Both the position numbers and the translations under genes were made by a program. A model generated the notes under the pieces. The model made no database searches, was not told where the DNA came from, and saw only the letters and a program-made list of their open reading frames with translations. Shown here piece after piece: positions 1 to 10,651 of a stretch of 64,000 bases of DNA; positions within the stretch are counted from its first letter, which is position 1, and the number at the start of each line of letters is the position of its first letter. The stretch is from Chitinophaga pinensis. Its GTDB lineage: Bacteria > Bacteroidota > Bacteroidia > Chitinophagales > CAMDFR01. The stretch covers positions 1 through 64,000 of the forward strand of contig CAMART010000011.1 of the NCBI GenBank assembly GCA_945860705.1. Direction: 5' to 3'.

Positions 1-45
1 AAAAAATGTTTAAAATGAAAAAATGTATAGATAAAAAAAAGAATT

Positions 46-660
46 TTAGAAAGGTATCTCACCTAACCCTTCTCTTATTAAAATTGGTTCGCTTTCACTG
101 CAATCAATAATCGTAGAAGCCATGTTGGCACAGCTTTCCCCATCTATCACTATATCTACTTTGTCTTTATACATTTCATATATTTCTTCAGCATCTGTCA
201 TATACTCTAGTATAGTATCGTCATGTTTTATAGATGCAGAAAAAATTGGTGCACCCAACATTGAAATTATTTCTCGGGTAATATTACTATCGGGTACTCT
301 TATACCAATTGTTTTTTTATTGTATCCAAAAAACGAAGGAATATTTTTATTTGCTTTTAAAATATATGTATAAGGACCCGGCAATGTTCTTTTCATTAAT
401 TTAAAAGTAGGAGTATCTAAGTTTAATGTGAAATCAGAAATATGACTTAAGTCATAACACACTATTGAAAAATTTGATTTTTTTGGCTCTACATTTTTAA
501 TTTTACAAATACGTTCAAATGCTTTTTTACTATGAATAGAAGCTCCTAGAGTATATACTGTATCTGTAGGGTAGATGATTACTCCATCATTTTTCAAACA
601 GTCAATTACTTTTGATAATCGATTTTGATCAGGTTTATCTTTATCTATTCTTAGTAGCAT
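46..660 (-). CDS. Sua5/YciO/YrdC family threonylcarbamoyl-AMP synthase-like protein
   Basis: ORF track; motifs GVIIYPTDTVYTLGA, KRTLPGPYTYIL, IGIRVPDS typical of the YrdC fold. Confidence 0.9.
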   Translation of the reverse strand: MLLRIDKDKPDQNRLSKVIDCLKNDGVIIYPTDTVYTLGASIHSKKAFERICKIKNVEPKKSNFSIVCYDLSHISDFTLNLDTPTFKLMKRTLPGPYTYILKANKNIPSFFGYNKKTIGIRVPDSNITREIISMLGAPIFSASIKHDDTILEYMTDAEEIYEMYKDKVDIVIDGESCANMASTIIDCSESEPILIREGLGEIPF

Positions 661-662
661 TA

Positions 663-1091
663 TTAGTTATTTACAATATTATCAAACTGTATGATTTTAT
701 TTTTTAAATGATTAGGTATAGGAATAGAGCTTTGAGTTTTATAATCAAACATAACTAAAACGGTAGTAGCATCTGCCAAAAGCTCCCAAGTATCATTTAC
801 TTTTTTTACTACTGTATAACTCAACTCAAAACTTTTCCCACCTACCTTACTTGTTTTTACAAATACATAAGCATCATCCAAAAATGTCATCGGAAATCTA
901 TAGTTGATATTTACGTTAGCTAAAATAATACCGTCTACATTCCAGTCCCATTTTGCAACTTCGTGCAGATATCTGCCACGAGCATCTTCAAGATAGGTAA
1001 GGTATACTGCGTTATTGATATGATGAAGCTCATCCATATCGCTCCATCTTGCTTGTATCTTAAATGAAAATTTATAATCTAGATAATTCAT
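663..1091 (-). CDS. acyl-CoA thioesterase, 4HBT hotdog fold
   Basis: RWSDMDELHHINNAVYLTYLEDAR motif. Confidence 0.85.
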   Translation of the reverse strand: MNYLDYKFSFKIQARWSDMDELHHINNAVYLTYLEDARGRYLHEVAKWDWNVDGIILANVNINYRFPMTFLDDAYVFVKTSKVGGKSFELSYTVVKKVNDTWELLADATTVLVMFDYKTQSSIPIPNHLKNKIIQFDNIVNN

Positions 1092-1138
1092 AAAATATAA
1101 TTTGATGCAAATTTAGTGATAAGTATACATATATATAG

Positions 1139-1789
1139 TTATACTATTATATCTTCTTTATGTGTTTTTACTTCTATTATGGAAGTATTCATATTTTTCA
1201 ATTCTATTTTCAATCCACTGAGTCTATTTCCATAGCATGATGCAGTGTCTATATTCCAACTATTAGACAAATCATTATACAAAGCTCCATTTTCTCTTAT
1301 TGGTGTGTGACCATGTACTTGAAGCTTGCCTATATTTTTCAATTCTCCTCTATACCAAAGTATTCCGTTTTTACTAGCTATATTCATTGCATCATCAAAT
1401 CCTGAAACTCCAGCGTGTGTGATCAGCACTTGTTCATTTTCAAAAAGTCTTGGTCTTTTTAGTATCCAATTATAATAATAGTTTATTCCCTTTGCAGATG
1501 CTGTCATTGCTCGTATCGTTTCTTCACCACCTTGTTTTAGCCAATTGGGATTATAGCCTGTTTCAATATGTTTTATAAATTCAGCTTCATGATTTCCCAT
1601 CAAAAAAACTGCTCCATATTCTTCTTCCAATCGTATCGATTCCTCTAAAGTTTCTATAGGAAAATTCCCTCTATCTATCAAATCACCAACTTGAACTAAC
1701 AAAGTATTTTCAAAATCTACTGTATTCAAAACAGATTTAAATGTATGATAGCAAGCATGTACATCACCAATAACAAATAAATTCTCCAT
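1139..1789 (-). CDS. metallophosphoesterase (PPP-type serine/threonine phosphatase-like)
   Basis: IGDVHACY, GDLIDRG, GNHEAE motifs. Confidence 0.9.
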   Translation of the reverse strand: MENLFVIGDVHACYHTFKSVLNTVDFENTLLVQVGDLIDRGNFPIETLEESIRLEEEYGAVFLMGNHEAEFIKHIETGYNPNWLKQGGEETIRAMTASAKGINYYYNWILKRPRLFENEQVLITHAGVSGFDDAMNIASKNGILWYRGELKNIGKLQVHGHTPIRENGALYNDLSNSWNIDTASCYGNRLSGLKIELKNMNTSIIEVKTHKEDIIV

Positions 1790-1805
1790 CCTTTTTATTA
1801 ATTTT

Positions 1806-2762
1806 GTGATAATGAAATCAAATTTAGCAGTATTCCTTCTATTAATATGTATAATATTTCTTTCGTGTAGAAAAGATATTCCTTTATATAGAAAATATAA
1901 AAGTACTAAAGTAATAGTATTGATAATTGATGGCCCTCGATACCAAGAAACCTATGGAAGAAATGATAGAAAATATATTCCTTTTCAAAATCAAATGTCA
2001 AAGGAAGGAACTTTATGTACTTCTTTTTATAACTATGGAGTGACAAATACCGTGAATGGTCATACTGCTATATGCACAGGAAACTATGAAAGCTTAAATA
2101 ATAGTGGACTAGATGTACCATCTTATCCATCTTATATGCAATACTATATAAAAAATAAAAAAGCTGACAAGAATAAAGTATGGATTATTGCATCTAAAGA
2201 CAAATTACAAGTATTAGCCAATACTACTAATAGTGAATACAAAAATAAATTTATGCCTCAAACCGATTGTGGCATCAATGGATTATTTACTGGATATAGA
2301 GAAGATAGTATCACACAATTTCATGTGATGACAACTTTGCAATCGCATCATCCAGATGTATTACTTGTAAACTATAAAGAACCTGATGTGAGTGGTCATG
2401 CTAATAATTGGGGAAAATATTTATTGGGAATACAAAATACCGATAAATATGTACATGAAGTTTGGGATTTTATTCAAAACGACCCATATTACAAAGACCA
2501 AACTACATTAATTATCACTAATGATCATGGTAGACATGATGATGGATGGAAAGATGGTTTTGTATCACATGGAGACAATTGCGATGGCTGTAGACATATT
2601 TCACTTTTGGCATTAGGGCCAGATATTAAAAAAAACTACGTATCTACTAATGATTATTCTCAGATAGATATCACTTCAACTATTGCAAGTATATTCCAAA
2701 TACAAATGCCATTTGTTAACGGTAAGTTGATGGAAGATATTTTTATAAAAAATCAAAAATAA
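1806..2762 (+). CDS. alkaline phosphatase/phosphodiesterase superfamily lipoprotein
   Basis: lipoprotein-like N-terminus (LLICIIFLSC), VLIIDGPRYQETYG, ITNDHGRHDDG metal-binding motifs. Confidence 0.75.
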   Translation: MIMKSNLAVFLLLICIIFLSCRKDIPLYRKYKSTKVIVLIIDGPRYQETYGRNDRKYIPFQNQMSKEGTLCTSFYNYGVTNTVNGHTAICTGNYESLNNSGLDVPSYPSYMQYYIKNKKADKNKVWIIASKDKLQVLANTTNSEYKNKFMPQTDCGINGLFTGYREDSITQFHVMTTLQSHHPDVLLVNYKEPDVSGHANNWGKYLLGIQNTDKYVHEVWDFIQNDPYYKDQTTLIITNDHGRHDDGWKDGFVSHGDNCDGCRHISLLALGPDIKKNYVSTNDYSQIDITSTIASIFQIQMPFVNGKLMEDIFIKNQK

Positions 2763-2768
2763 ACAAAA

Positions 2769-3140
2769 ATGAGCAATCCAATTGGTGCATTACTATGGAA
2801 CGATTTGACTGTAGAAAATGCTACAGAAGTAAAAGATTTTTATACATCAGTTATAGGATGGACTGCCACTGAACAAGCTATGGGAGACTATAATGACTAC
2901 AATATACATAATGCAACTGGTGAAGTGATAGCGGGTATCTGCCATGCTAGAGGAGTAAATAAAAACATACCTCCACAATGGCTACTATATATAAAAGTAA
3001 AAAATGTAGAAGAAAGTTTGAAAAATTGTACATCATTAGGAGGTACAATTATTGATGGTCCGAGAATGATGGGTAAAAATAATTTTGCAATCATTAAAGA
3101 CCCAGCAGGGGCTATTCTTGCAATAATTGAAGATAATTAA
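2769..3140 (+). CDS. VOC (glyoxalase/bleomycin resistance) family protein
   Basis: FYTSVIGWTATEQ and KDPAGAILAII motifs. Confidence 0.85.
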   Translation: MSNPIGALLWNDLTVENATEVKDFYTSVIGWTATEQAMGDYNDYNIHNATGEVIAGICHARGVNKNIPPQWLLYIKVKNVEESLKNCTSLGGTIIDGPRMMGKNNFAIIKDPAGAILAIIEDN

Positions 3141-3208
3141 ATGAGTTAATCATTGTTAAGAATAAAGTACAAATTCATTATTTTTAGTAGATTTGTAGAG
3201 CATAAAGA

Positions 3209-4735
3209 ATGAATAAAAATTTTATTATATCTATCATAGTATTATTAGCTATTGCCACAATAGGTATTGCTTACTTGCAAATAAAACTTATACGACAAGG
3301 TGTAGAACTCAGAGAAAAACAATTTGATAGCAATGTATACGCAGCACTTAATAGAACTGCATATCACCTCGAACAACTTTATGCTATCAAAAGACTCAAT
3401 AACCAATCTAAATTAGGAGCAAATAATTTTAAAAAATTATCATCGCAACTGGGCGAAAAGCTACTCAATAAATTAAAAATAGATAATAACCTAGGACAAA
3501 TAGATAGAAACTTTGTAGGTACGATAGATATAGACAATCCAAATACCGGTACAAAACTTCAAATAAAAATAGATACACAAAATGGAGTACAAACTATAGA
3601 GTATTTAAATAATAACCCTATGCTCAATGATCCTATCAACGATTTCTTTATGAAAAGTGGAGGATTTGGAATTCAAGAAAGTGGTGAAGATTTAAAAAAT
3701 GTACTAAGCAAAGAAGAAATAGAAAACACAATAGCCAATGAGCTCAAAAGTGCTGGTATTACTACAAAATATCAATATTCACTATTTGACCCAGCTACCT
3801 ACAATACTATTTATAGCAATATAAATAAAATGACTCCAAAGATTTTTGAAGACTCCTATCCTATTGCTATCTACAATAATCTTTTTGGAAATGAACTCAC
3901 TTTGCTTTTATATTTTCCTAAAAAAGATTTTTATATACTTACCAATCTTTGGGTGATGCTCACAGAATCTATAATATTTATTGGAGTCATCTTATTTTGT
4001 TTTGGTGCTTGCTTACTCATTATATATAGACAAAAAAAACTAAGCGACCTCACTACTGATTTTATAAACAATATGACTCATGAGCTCAAAACACCTGTAG
4101 CCACTATCACACTTGCTGGCGAAATGCTCAAAAATCAAAAAGTTTTAGCCGATACTGAAAAAGCTAGAAACTATGCTGGTATTATTTTAGAAGAAAATAA
4201 TAGACTTAGCTCACATATAGAACGAGTGCTTCAATTTGCGAAGTATGACAAGGGACAAGTAGAACTCAAAAAAGAATATTTTGATATACATGATATTATC
4301 AATAATGTAGTAGATAGCTCTATGCTTCGAGTACAAAATTTGAATGGAGAAGTGGTGCAAAATCTAACTGCAACTAAATCTATAATTATAGCAGATAAAC
4401 ATCATATACAAAATGTATTGAGCAATATTATTGATAATGCAATAAAATATACAGGCAATAATCCATTGTACATAGAAGTAGATACATTCAATAAATCGGA
4501 TGGAATTATCATTTCAATAAAAGATCATGGTATTGGTATGAGTAAAGAAACTCAAAAAAAGATTTTTGAAAAATTTTACAGAGTACCAACAGGAAACGTA
4601 CATGATGTAAAAGGTTTTGGACTAGGGCTGAGCTATGTAAAAGCCATGATGGACGCTCATAATGGACATATTACTGTGAATAGTGAACTGAATAAAGGCA
4701 GTAACTTCCAATTATTTCTGCCAATAAAAGAGTAA
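3209..4735 (+). CDS. sensor histidine kinase
   Basis: H-box NNMTHELKTPVATI, N-box NVLSNIIDNAIKYT, G-box GFGLGLSYVK; two TM segments. Confidence 0.93.
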   Translation: MNKNFIISIIVLLAIATIGIAYLQIKLIRQGVELREKQFDSNVYAALNRTAYHLEQLYAIKRLNNQSKLGANNFKKLSSQLGEKLLNKLKIDNNLGQIDRNFVGTIDIDNPNTGTKLQIKIDTQNGVQTIEYLNNNPMLNDPINDFFMKSGGFGIQESGEDLKNVLSKEEIENTIANELKSAGITTKYQYSLFDPATYNTIYSNINKMTPKIFEDSYPIAIYNNLFGNELTLLLYFPKKDFYILTNLWVMLTESIIFIGVILFCFGACLLIIYRQKKLSDLTTDFINNMTHELKTPVATITLAGEMLKNQKVLADTEKARNYAGIILEENNRLSSHIERVLQFAKYDKGQVELKKEYFDIHDIINNVVDSSMLRVQNLNGEVVQNLTATKSIIIADKHHIQNVLSNIIDNAIKYTGNNPLYIEVDTFNKSDGIIISIKDHGIGMSKETQKKIFEKFYRVPTGNVHDVKGFGLGLSYVKAMMDAHNGHITVNSELNKGSNFQLFLPIKE

Positions 4736-4896
4736 ATACAATTCTTTTATACTATACATATTATAGATTTGGCTTGTTGATATGTATAAAAACATCGAGA
4801 GTATACAATAAAATATTTCTGAATTTCGTATAAGGATAATACTATCTTATAACTTCTATTTTATAGAGGGCAAAATACAATTGAATATTATATAGA

Positions 4897-7626
4897 ATGG
4901 CTGATACTAAAGAAAAAAAAACAAGTACTACTAAAACACCTAAAAGTGCCACTACATCTACCAAAACTTTTGGGGAGATGATGACTGATAGACGTATACC
5001 AATAATACTAGGCATACTACTTTTATTGTTTTCATTTATGCTAGCGATGTCTTTGAGCTCATATGTTTCTTCTTATCAAGTAGATGAAAGCACGCTCACA
5101 CAAAGTATGAATACTGGCACTATAGCTTCAGATACAGCCAATCAAGCTGGACCAATAGGAGCTAGAATAGGTGCAATTTTCTTTGATAAACTATTTGGAT
5201 TTGCTTCATTTTTATTTGTGATTATTTTTGGTGCTTTAGGTATCAATCTTTTACTTAGAAGAAAAATATTCAAAATAGGAAAAATAGTACTTTATTGTTT
5301 ATTGTTCATGATATGGTTTTCTGTGATGTCTAGTTTTGCTCAAACACTTTTTAGTTCGAGTACAGGTCTTAGCTGGGGTGGCGCTTTTGGAGAATACTTC
5401 ACTGCACCCGATGGTATACTTTGTAAGTACCTAAAAGTATGGGTAACAGGTATTTTGTTATGTTCTATCACTCTTATCGCATTAGTGATTATGTTCAATT
5501 TTACATTTGACTTTTTAGGCAACTGGTGGGACAACTTAAAAGCTAAAAGAGAAAATGCACAACTTCTCAAAGAAGCTGCACTAGAAAAACAAGCTGTGAT
5601 AGGTACGGATGTTTCTATATTTGAAAAAGATGGATTAGAAAATCCAAACCCAATAGTAGAAGCTACATCGATACCAACTCCACCTCTTCAACCAAACTTA
5701 GACAATCAATCAAATATTGCAACCAAACTAAGTACGAAAGAAGAACAAGATAAAAATTTTCTAACTCTAGAATTGACTGAAGAGGATAGTGAAGATGATG
5801 AAGAAATAGAAATCAGTGAAGATTTATCTGTAGATGATTTAGAAGAGGAACCAATAGCTGAAGTAGAATCAGAAACTGATGATAGCAATATTTCTCTTGA
5901 ACTAAACAATCCAGAAGCTACAATAAATACCAATGATGCTACTGCATTTGAAATAAGTAATGAAGTAAATGATGATGAGAATGAGAACGAAACTCCTTTA
6001 GATGAAAATACACCTAAAGAGGATTTTATAGCCGAAGAAGTAAAGACAGATGATGAGCTAGATGAATTAAGTGATTTTGATAGCATGAGTTCGTACATGA
6101 ATTCAAAAGGGGAGTATGACCCAACTCTTGGGCTCAGTCGGTACAAGTTTCCTGATATCAATCTTCTACAAGACCATGGAAGTGATAAAATAAAAATTGA
6201 TAAAGATGAACTTGAAAAAAATAAAAATCAGATTATTCAGACGCTTATCAATTATAAAATAGAGATTTCAAAAATCATGGCTACTGTTGGGCCTACAGTG
6301 ACGCTCTATGAAATAGTACCAGCACCAGGAGTGCGTATTTCAAAAATAAAATCTCTAGAAGATGATATTGCACTTAGTCTTGCTGCATTGGGTATTCGTA
6401 TCATAGCGCCAATTCCGGGCAAAGGTACCATAGGTATAGAAGTACCAAATGTGCACAAAGAAATAGTAAGTATGAAGTCGATGATAGCTTCAGAAAAATT
6501 TAGAAATTCAAATATGGACTTACCTATTTGTTTAGGTAAAACCATCTCTAATGAAATATATATCGCAGATCTAGCAAAAATGCCGCACTTACTCATGGCA
6601 GGTGCTACGGGTCAAGGTAAGTCTGTTGGTATCAACTCTATATTAGTTTCACTACTATATAAGAGACATCCAGCAGAACTAAAATTTGTATTGGTAGATC
6701 CAAAAAAAGTAGAGCTCAGTATCTATAGTGCTATAGAAAAACATTTCTTAGCAAAACTACCAGGTGAGGAAGAAGCCATCATCACGGATACTAGAAAAGT
6801 GGTAGCTACACTTAATGCACTTTGTATAGAAATGGACAATAGATATGATTTATTGAAAAAAGCAAACGTGAGAAATCTAAAAGAATACAATGCGAAATTT
6901 GTAGCACGTAAACTTAATCCGCTAAAAGGACATGATTACATGCCGTTGATTGTTGTAATTGTAGATGAGTTTGCAGATTTAATTATGACTGCTGGAAAAG
7001 AAGTAGAAACGCCTATTGCACGTCTTGCTCAACTGGCGAGAGCTATTGGTATTCACTTAGTTTTAGCTACTCAAAGACCTTCTGTAAATATTATCACAGG
7101 CACTATCAAAGCCAATTTCCCAGGTAGAATATCTTTTAAAGTAGCATCAAAAATAGATTCGCGTACTATTTTAGACATGGGTGGTGCTGACCAGCTCATA
7201 GGTAGAGGAGATATGTTACTCAGTATGGGTAGTGACTTGATTCGTTTGCAATGCGGATTTGTAGATACTCCAGAAGTAGATGCTATAGTCAATAGTATTG
7301 GTAATCAAGATGGCTATGGCGAAGCATTTATGCTACCAGAAGTAGTAGACGAAAATAATATAGATGGTGGAATAAAAAACTCTGGATTTAATGGTGGAGA
7401 TAGAGATGATATGTTTGAAGATGCGGCAAGAGTAATCGTACAAAATCAAATGGGAAGTACTTCACTCATACAGCGTAGACTCAAACTTGGATACAACCGT
7501 GCAGGTAGATTGATGGATCAACTAGAAGAAGCAGGTATCGTAGGACCAAACCTTGGAAGCAAAGCCAGAGAAGTGCTCTACAACAACGAAACCGATTTGG
7601 AACGGTTTTTGAATACTCTTAAGTAA
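4897..7626 (+). CDS. ftsK: DNA translocase FtsK/SpoIIIE
   Basis: 4TM N-terminus, acidic linker, Walker A GATGQGKSVGIN, C-terminal winged-helix gamma domain. Confidence 0.95.
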   Translation: MADTKEKKTSTTKTPKSATTSTKTFGEMMTDRRIPIILGILLLLFSFMLAMSLSSYVSSYQVDESTLTQSMNTGTIASDTANQAGPIGARIGAIFFDKLFGFASFLFVIIFGALGINLLLRRKIFKIGKIVLYCLLFMIWFSVMSSFAQTLFSSSTGLSWGGAFGEYFTAPDGILCKYLKVWVTGILLCSITLIALVIMFNFTFDFLGNWWDNLKAKRENAQLLKEAALEKQAVIGTDVSIFEKDGLENPNPIVEATSIPTPPLQPNLDNQSNIATKLSTKEEQDKNFLTLELTEEDSEDDEEIEISEDLSVDDLEEEPIAEVESETDDSNISLELNNPEATINTNDATAFEISNEVNDDENENETPLDENTPKEDFIAEEVKTDDELDELSDFDSMSSYMNSKGEYDPTLGLSRYKFPDINLLQDHGSDKIKIDKDELEKNKNQIIQTLINYKIEISKIMATVGPTVTLYEIVPAPGVRISKIKSLEDDIALSLAALGIRIIAPIPGKGTIGIEVPNVHKEIVSMKSMIASEKFRNSNMDLPICLGKTISNEIYIADLAKMPHLLMAGATGQGKSVGINSILVSLLYKRHPAELKFVLVDPKKVELSIYSAIEKHFLAKLPGEEEAIITDTRKVVATLNALCIEMDNRYDLLKKANVRNLKEYNAKFVARKLNPLKGHDYMPLIVVIVDEFADLIMTAGKEVETPIARLAQLARAIGIHLVLATQRPSVNIITGTIKANFPGRISFKVASKIDSRTILDMGGADQLIGRGDMLLSMGSDLIRLQCGFVDTPEVDAIVNSIGNQDGYGEAFMLPEVVDENNIDGGIKNSGFNGGDRDDMFEDAARVIVQNQMGSTSLIQRRLKLGYNRAGRLMDQLEEAGIVGPNLGSKAREVLYNNETDLERFLNTLK

Positions 7627-7851
7627 GTGGTAAGAGATAAGTAAAAAGTATTAAGTAAGAAGATTTAAGTATTCATTAATATTAAAGATTAAAATAGATT
7701 TTTAGTAAAAATTCAATTACTTACTTAAATAGAAATTAGAAAGTTATATGTTTATTTAAAGATAAAATTTTATTAGACTATACTTAATTCTTTTAACTTA
7801 TTACTTAAAACTTTGAACTATAAACTTGAAACTTTGAACTATAATTAAAAG

Positions 7852-8496
7852 ATGAAAAGGATATATATAATATTATTGATGATGACGAGTGCACTTCTGA
7901 TGAATGCACAGATAGATCCAGAAGCAAGTGCTTTACTAAAAAAAGTAAGTGCGAAATACAAAGCGTATACCAGTAGTAAAACAGACTATACCATAAAAAT
8001 ACATTTTGCAGAAGCAAAAACCGATATAGTAAAGAAAGGTACTCTTTACTTAAAAGGTGCTAAGTTTAAAATGCAGATAGATGAAGTGATTTCTACCTGT
8101 GATGGCAAAAATATTTGGAATTATTTGCCAAACGAAAAACAAGTACAAATAAGTGTGTACGACAAAGCAGATGGCAATATTTCACCTGAAAAGTTTTTTA
8201 CACTTTGGGAAAAAGATTATATATACAGAATCAAAGAGAAAAAAACAGTAAATGGAAAAAACACCGCTGTTATTGAAATGAGTCCTACCACTAAAAAGAA
8301 CGGTGGTATTTTCAAAATAGATGTTACTATCAATACCTCTACAAATGAACTCATGAGTTTTTTGATATATGAAAAAAATGGAACTAGAACTACCTATACT
8401 ATCAATACTACAACACCAAATATCTCTTTAGTTGAAACATTCTTTGTTTTTGATGCTAAACAATTTCCTGGTGTGGAAGTGGTAGATTTGAGATAG
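7852..8496 (+). CDS. lolA: LolA-like outer membrane lipoprotein carrier protein
   Basis: signal peptide, KGTLYLKGAKFKMQ, IWNYLPNEKQVQI; located next to ftsK as commonly seen in Bacteroidota. Confidence 0.8.
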   Translation: MKRIYIILLMMTSALLMNAQIDPEASALLKKVSAKYKAYTSSKTDYTIKIHFAEAKTDIVKKGTLYLKGAKFKMQIDEVISTCDGKNIWNYLPNEKQVQISVYDKADGNISPEKFFTLWEKDYIYRIKEKKTVNGKNTAVIEMSPTTKKNGGIFKIDVTINTSTNELMSFLIYEKNGTRTTYTINTTTPNISLVETFFVFDAKQFPGVEVVDLR

Positions 8497-8497
8497 A

Positions 8498-9811
8498 TTA
8501 CACTTTCTCCATTTTCTTTTTATACTCACTTGGAGTATATCCCGTATACTGTTTGAATATATTATTGAAAGATGATTTAGAATTAAAACCACATTCAAAA
8601 GCTATGGCTAATAGCGTGAGATGATCAAATTTTGGGTCTTCTATCTTATTTTTCACCGCAATGATTCTATATTCATTGATATATGTAAAAAAGTTTTTTC
8701 CTATATGAAAATTGAGTACCTGAGTAAGATGATGTTTGGATACATTGAGCTTATTAGACAAATCTAAAATAGTCAACTCGGCATTTAAATAAGGACGTTC
8801 ATCCTTCATATATTTTTCTAAAGCTTCTATTATTTTATTCACTTCACTTTCTTTTAATGAAGATTTTTTATACTTATCATCTTGTTTGCTATTTACTTCA
8901 TCGATTATATCTGTAGGTTCTTCTATCTGCTCATCCGTATTACTTTTATTTTGGTCTGATAAATTTTCTTCTTCAATTAATACATTATTTGCTGGTAATT
9001 GAACTTCCGTTTCTTTTGCTACAGTACCTTTTCCTACATTATCTATTATAGTATCTACATAATTAGAATTAGATATTTCAGATAAATTATCATTGTTTTG
9101 AGAGATAGACCTAAATAAAGCTGGCTGACGAAGACCAAAGAAACTGACAGAAAACGCCAATAAAGTAAGACCTACAGATGATACTAGATTTCCATCATAT
9201 ACTTTAGCAAACATCACAGCATTGGTAAATCCGCAGAGAAAATAAATAAAGAAAGTGAGCGCAAAAAGTATCGCTAAATAATTGAGCCAATACAATCTGG
9301 TTTTTACAGTATTATATGATAGTGTATTCTGTATTTCTCTTCTATATCTTCTGAGCGATAAAAATGTAAGTAGCGTATATACAAGAATACTAGTAAAATA
9401 GGTCATTGCGTATAATATTCGTACCCAAAGCATACTGTCTTGTTTTAGATATTGGTCTTCTGTAAACGAAACTATATCATTGAAAAACATAAAGTAAACA
9501 ATCGTCATCAAAAAGAATGGTAGAAAATGTAATAAGTGTTTTGGTTTAAAATAATTTTCTTCATTCGTCAAAAACTTGGTATACAAATACAAGAATGGGC
9601 CAAATGTAAGTGGTATGAGTCCTGCACTAAAATTGATATTAAAAAACTCTCTATGTTCTTGATTGAGTAGATAGAGAATAAACTTGACCCCAATAGTCAC
9701 CAACCACCAGAGTAGCATCCTATCTGGCGACAATTTTTTCTTTTTGGTGAGTACGAGCACTGCAGCAAAAAAACACTGTGCTATACCTATATATAATATT
9801 GCGCTTATCAT
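8498..9811 (-). CDS. membrane-anchored AraC/XylS-type helix-turn-helix regulator
   Basis: 7-8 TM N-terminus; C-terminal FECGFNSKSSFNNIFKQYTGYTPSEYKK. Confidence 0.9.
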   Translation of the reverse strand: MISAILYIGIAQCFFAAVLVLTKKKKLSPDRMLLWWLVTIGVKFILYLLNQEHREFFNINFSAGLIPLTFGPFLYLYTKFLTNEENYFKPKHLLHFLPFFLMTIVYFMFFNDIVSFTEDQYLKQDSMLWVRILYAMTYFTSILVYTLLTFLSLRRYRREIQNTLSYNTVKTRLYWLNYLAILFALTFFIYFLCGFTNAVMFAKVYDGNLVSSVGLTLLAFSVSFFGLRQPALFRSISQNNDNLSEISNSNYVDTIIDNVGKGTVAKETEVQLPANNVLIEEENLSDQNKSNTDEQIEEPTDIIDEVNSKQDDKYKKSSLKESEVNKIIEALEKYMKDERPYLNAELTILDLSNKLNVSKHHLTQVLNFHIGKNFFTYINEYRIIAVKNKIEDPKFDHLTLLAIAFECGFNSKSSFNNIFKQYTGYTPSEYKKKMEKV

Positions 9812-9833
9812 TGGGTCTATCGCTTCTTCTTAT

Positions 9834-10271
9834 TTATTTTACTTTAGTATATGTTTTGGTACTACCCAAAAAAGACAAAAACCACCAATATCCATGTACT
9901 TCTAGATTGCCTTGACTATTGATACGCATTTTACCATTATAAGTATTTCCATTTTTATAATTATATATTTCACCACTTTTCCATTTATCTCTTCCTACTT
10001 TATATTCAAATTTGAGCAATACATCTATACCTGTAAGTACTCTACTTCTATATTGAGGATTTTCATTATATACATCTCGAGTAGCTTCTTCATTTGTAGT
10101 GCTATTCTTGAGCCAATGGATTTTACCATAATAATAGTGGTCTTTTATATAGATTTCTATCATCTCGGTTTTATCCTCATTATACCATAAGCCTATTATT
10201 TCGTCTTTGGTATTTTGTGCAAAAAGACCTAAACTTGCTATAAGAAATATAAGTGTGTGTATACTTTTCAT
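9834..10271 (-). CDS. DUF2147-like secreted protein
   Basis: signal peptide; IIGLWYNEDKTEMIEIY, GEIYNYKNGNTYNGKM. Confidence 0.75.
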   Translation of the reverse strand: MKSIHTLIFLIASLGLFAQNTKDEIIGLWYNEDKTEMIEIYIKDHYYYGKIHWLKNSTTNEEATRDVYNENPQYRSRVLTGIDVLLKFEYKVGRDKWKSGEIYNYKNGNTYNGKMRINSQGNLEVHGYWWFLSFLGSTKTYTKVK

Positions 10272-10651
10272 TTGAAATAGAAATTAGTAGTAAAGTACAA
10301 AGGTAAAAAGTATCAATCCTAATTTCATTTTAAAATAATTTATTCGACTATGAAACGGCTAAGAATTGAAAAGAGTTGCTTAAAAGTCTATATAAAAGAA
10401 AAAGACCCATCAAAAATTTTACTTTTTGATAGGTCGAAACGAAACACCCCTATATTTTTACTTCTTTAGATTATATTAAAAGAAGATGATTTCTTTGTGA
10501 TTTGATGATGCAAATAGAATAAATAAATACAAGCTGTGCGACTTTCTTTCATCAAGAGATGTCCAGAGTGATAGTCCAAACTTAGCGGATTTTATATTTA
10601 TTTGTCAATCAGATATTTATATCAAAATAAAAAAACAAAAACGTACTAAAT

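Noticed and set aside
5706-6161. 151-aa Ser-rich ORF antisense to ftsK
   Set aside because: It is the reverse complement of the acidic FtsK linker; Ser richness is a composition artefact.
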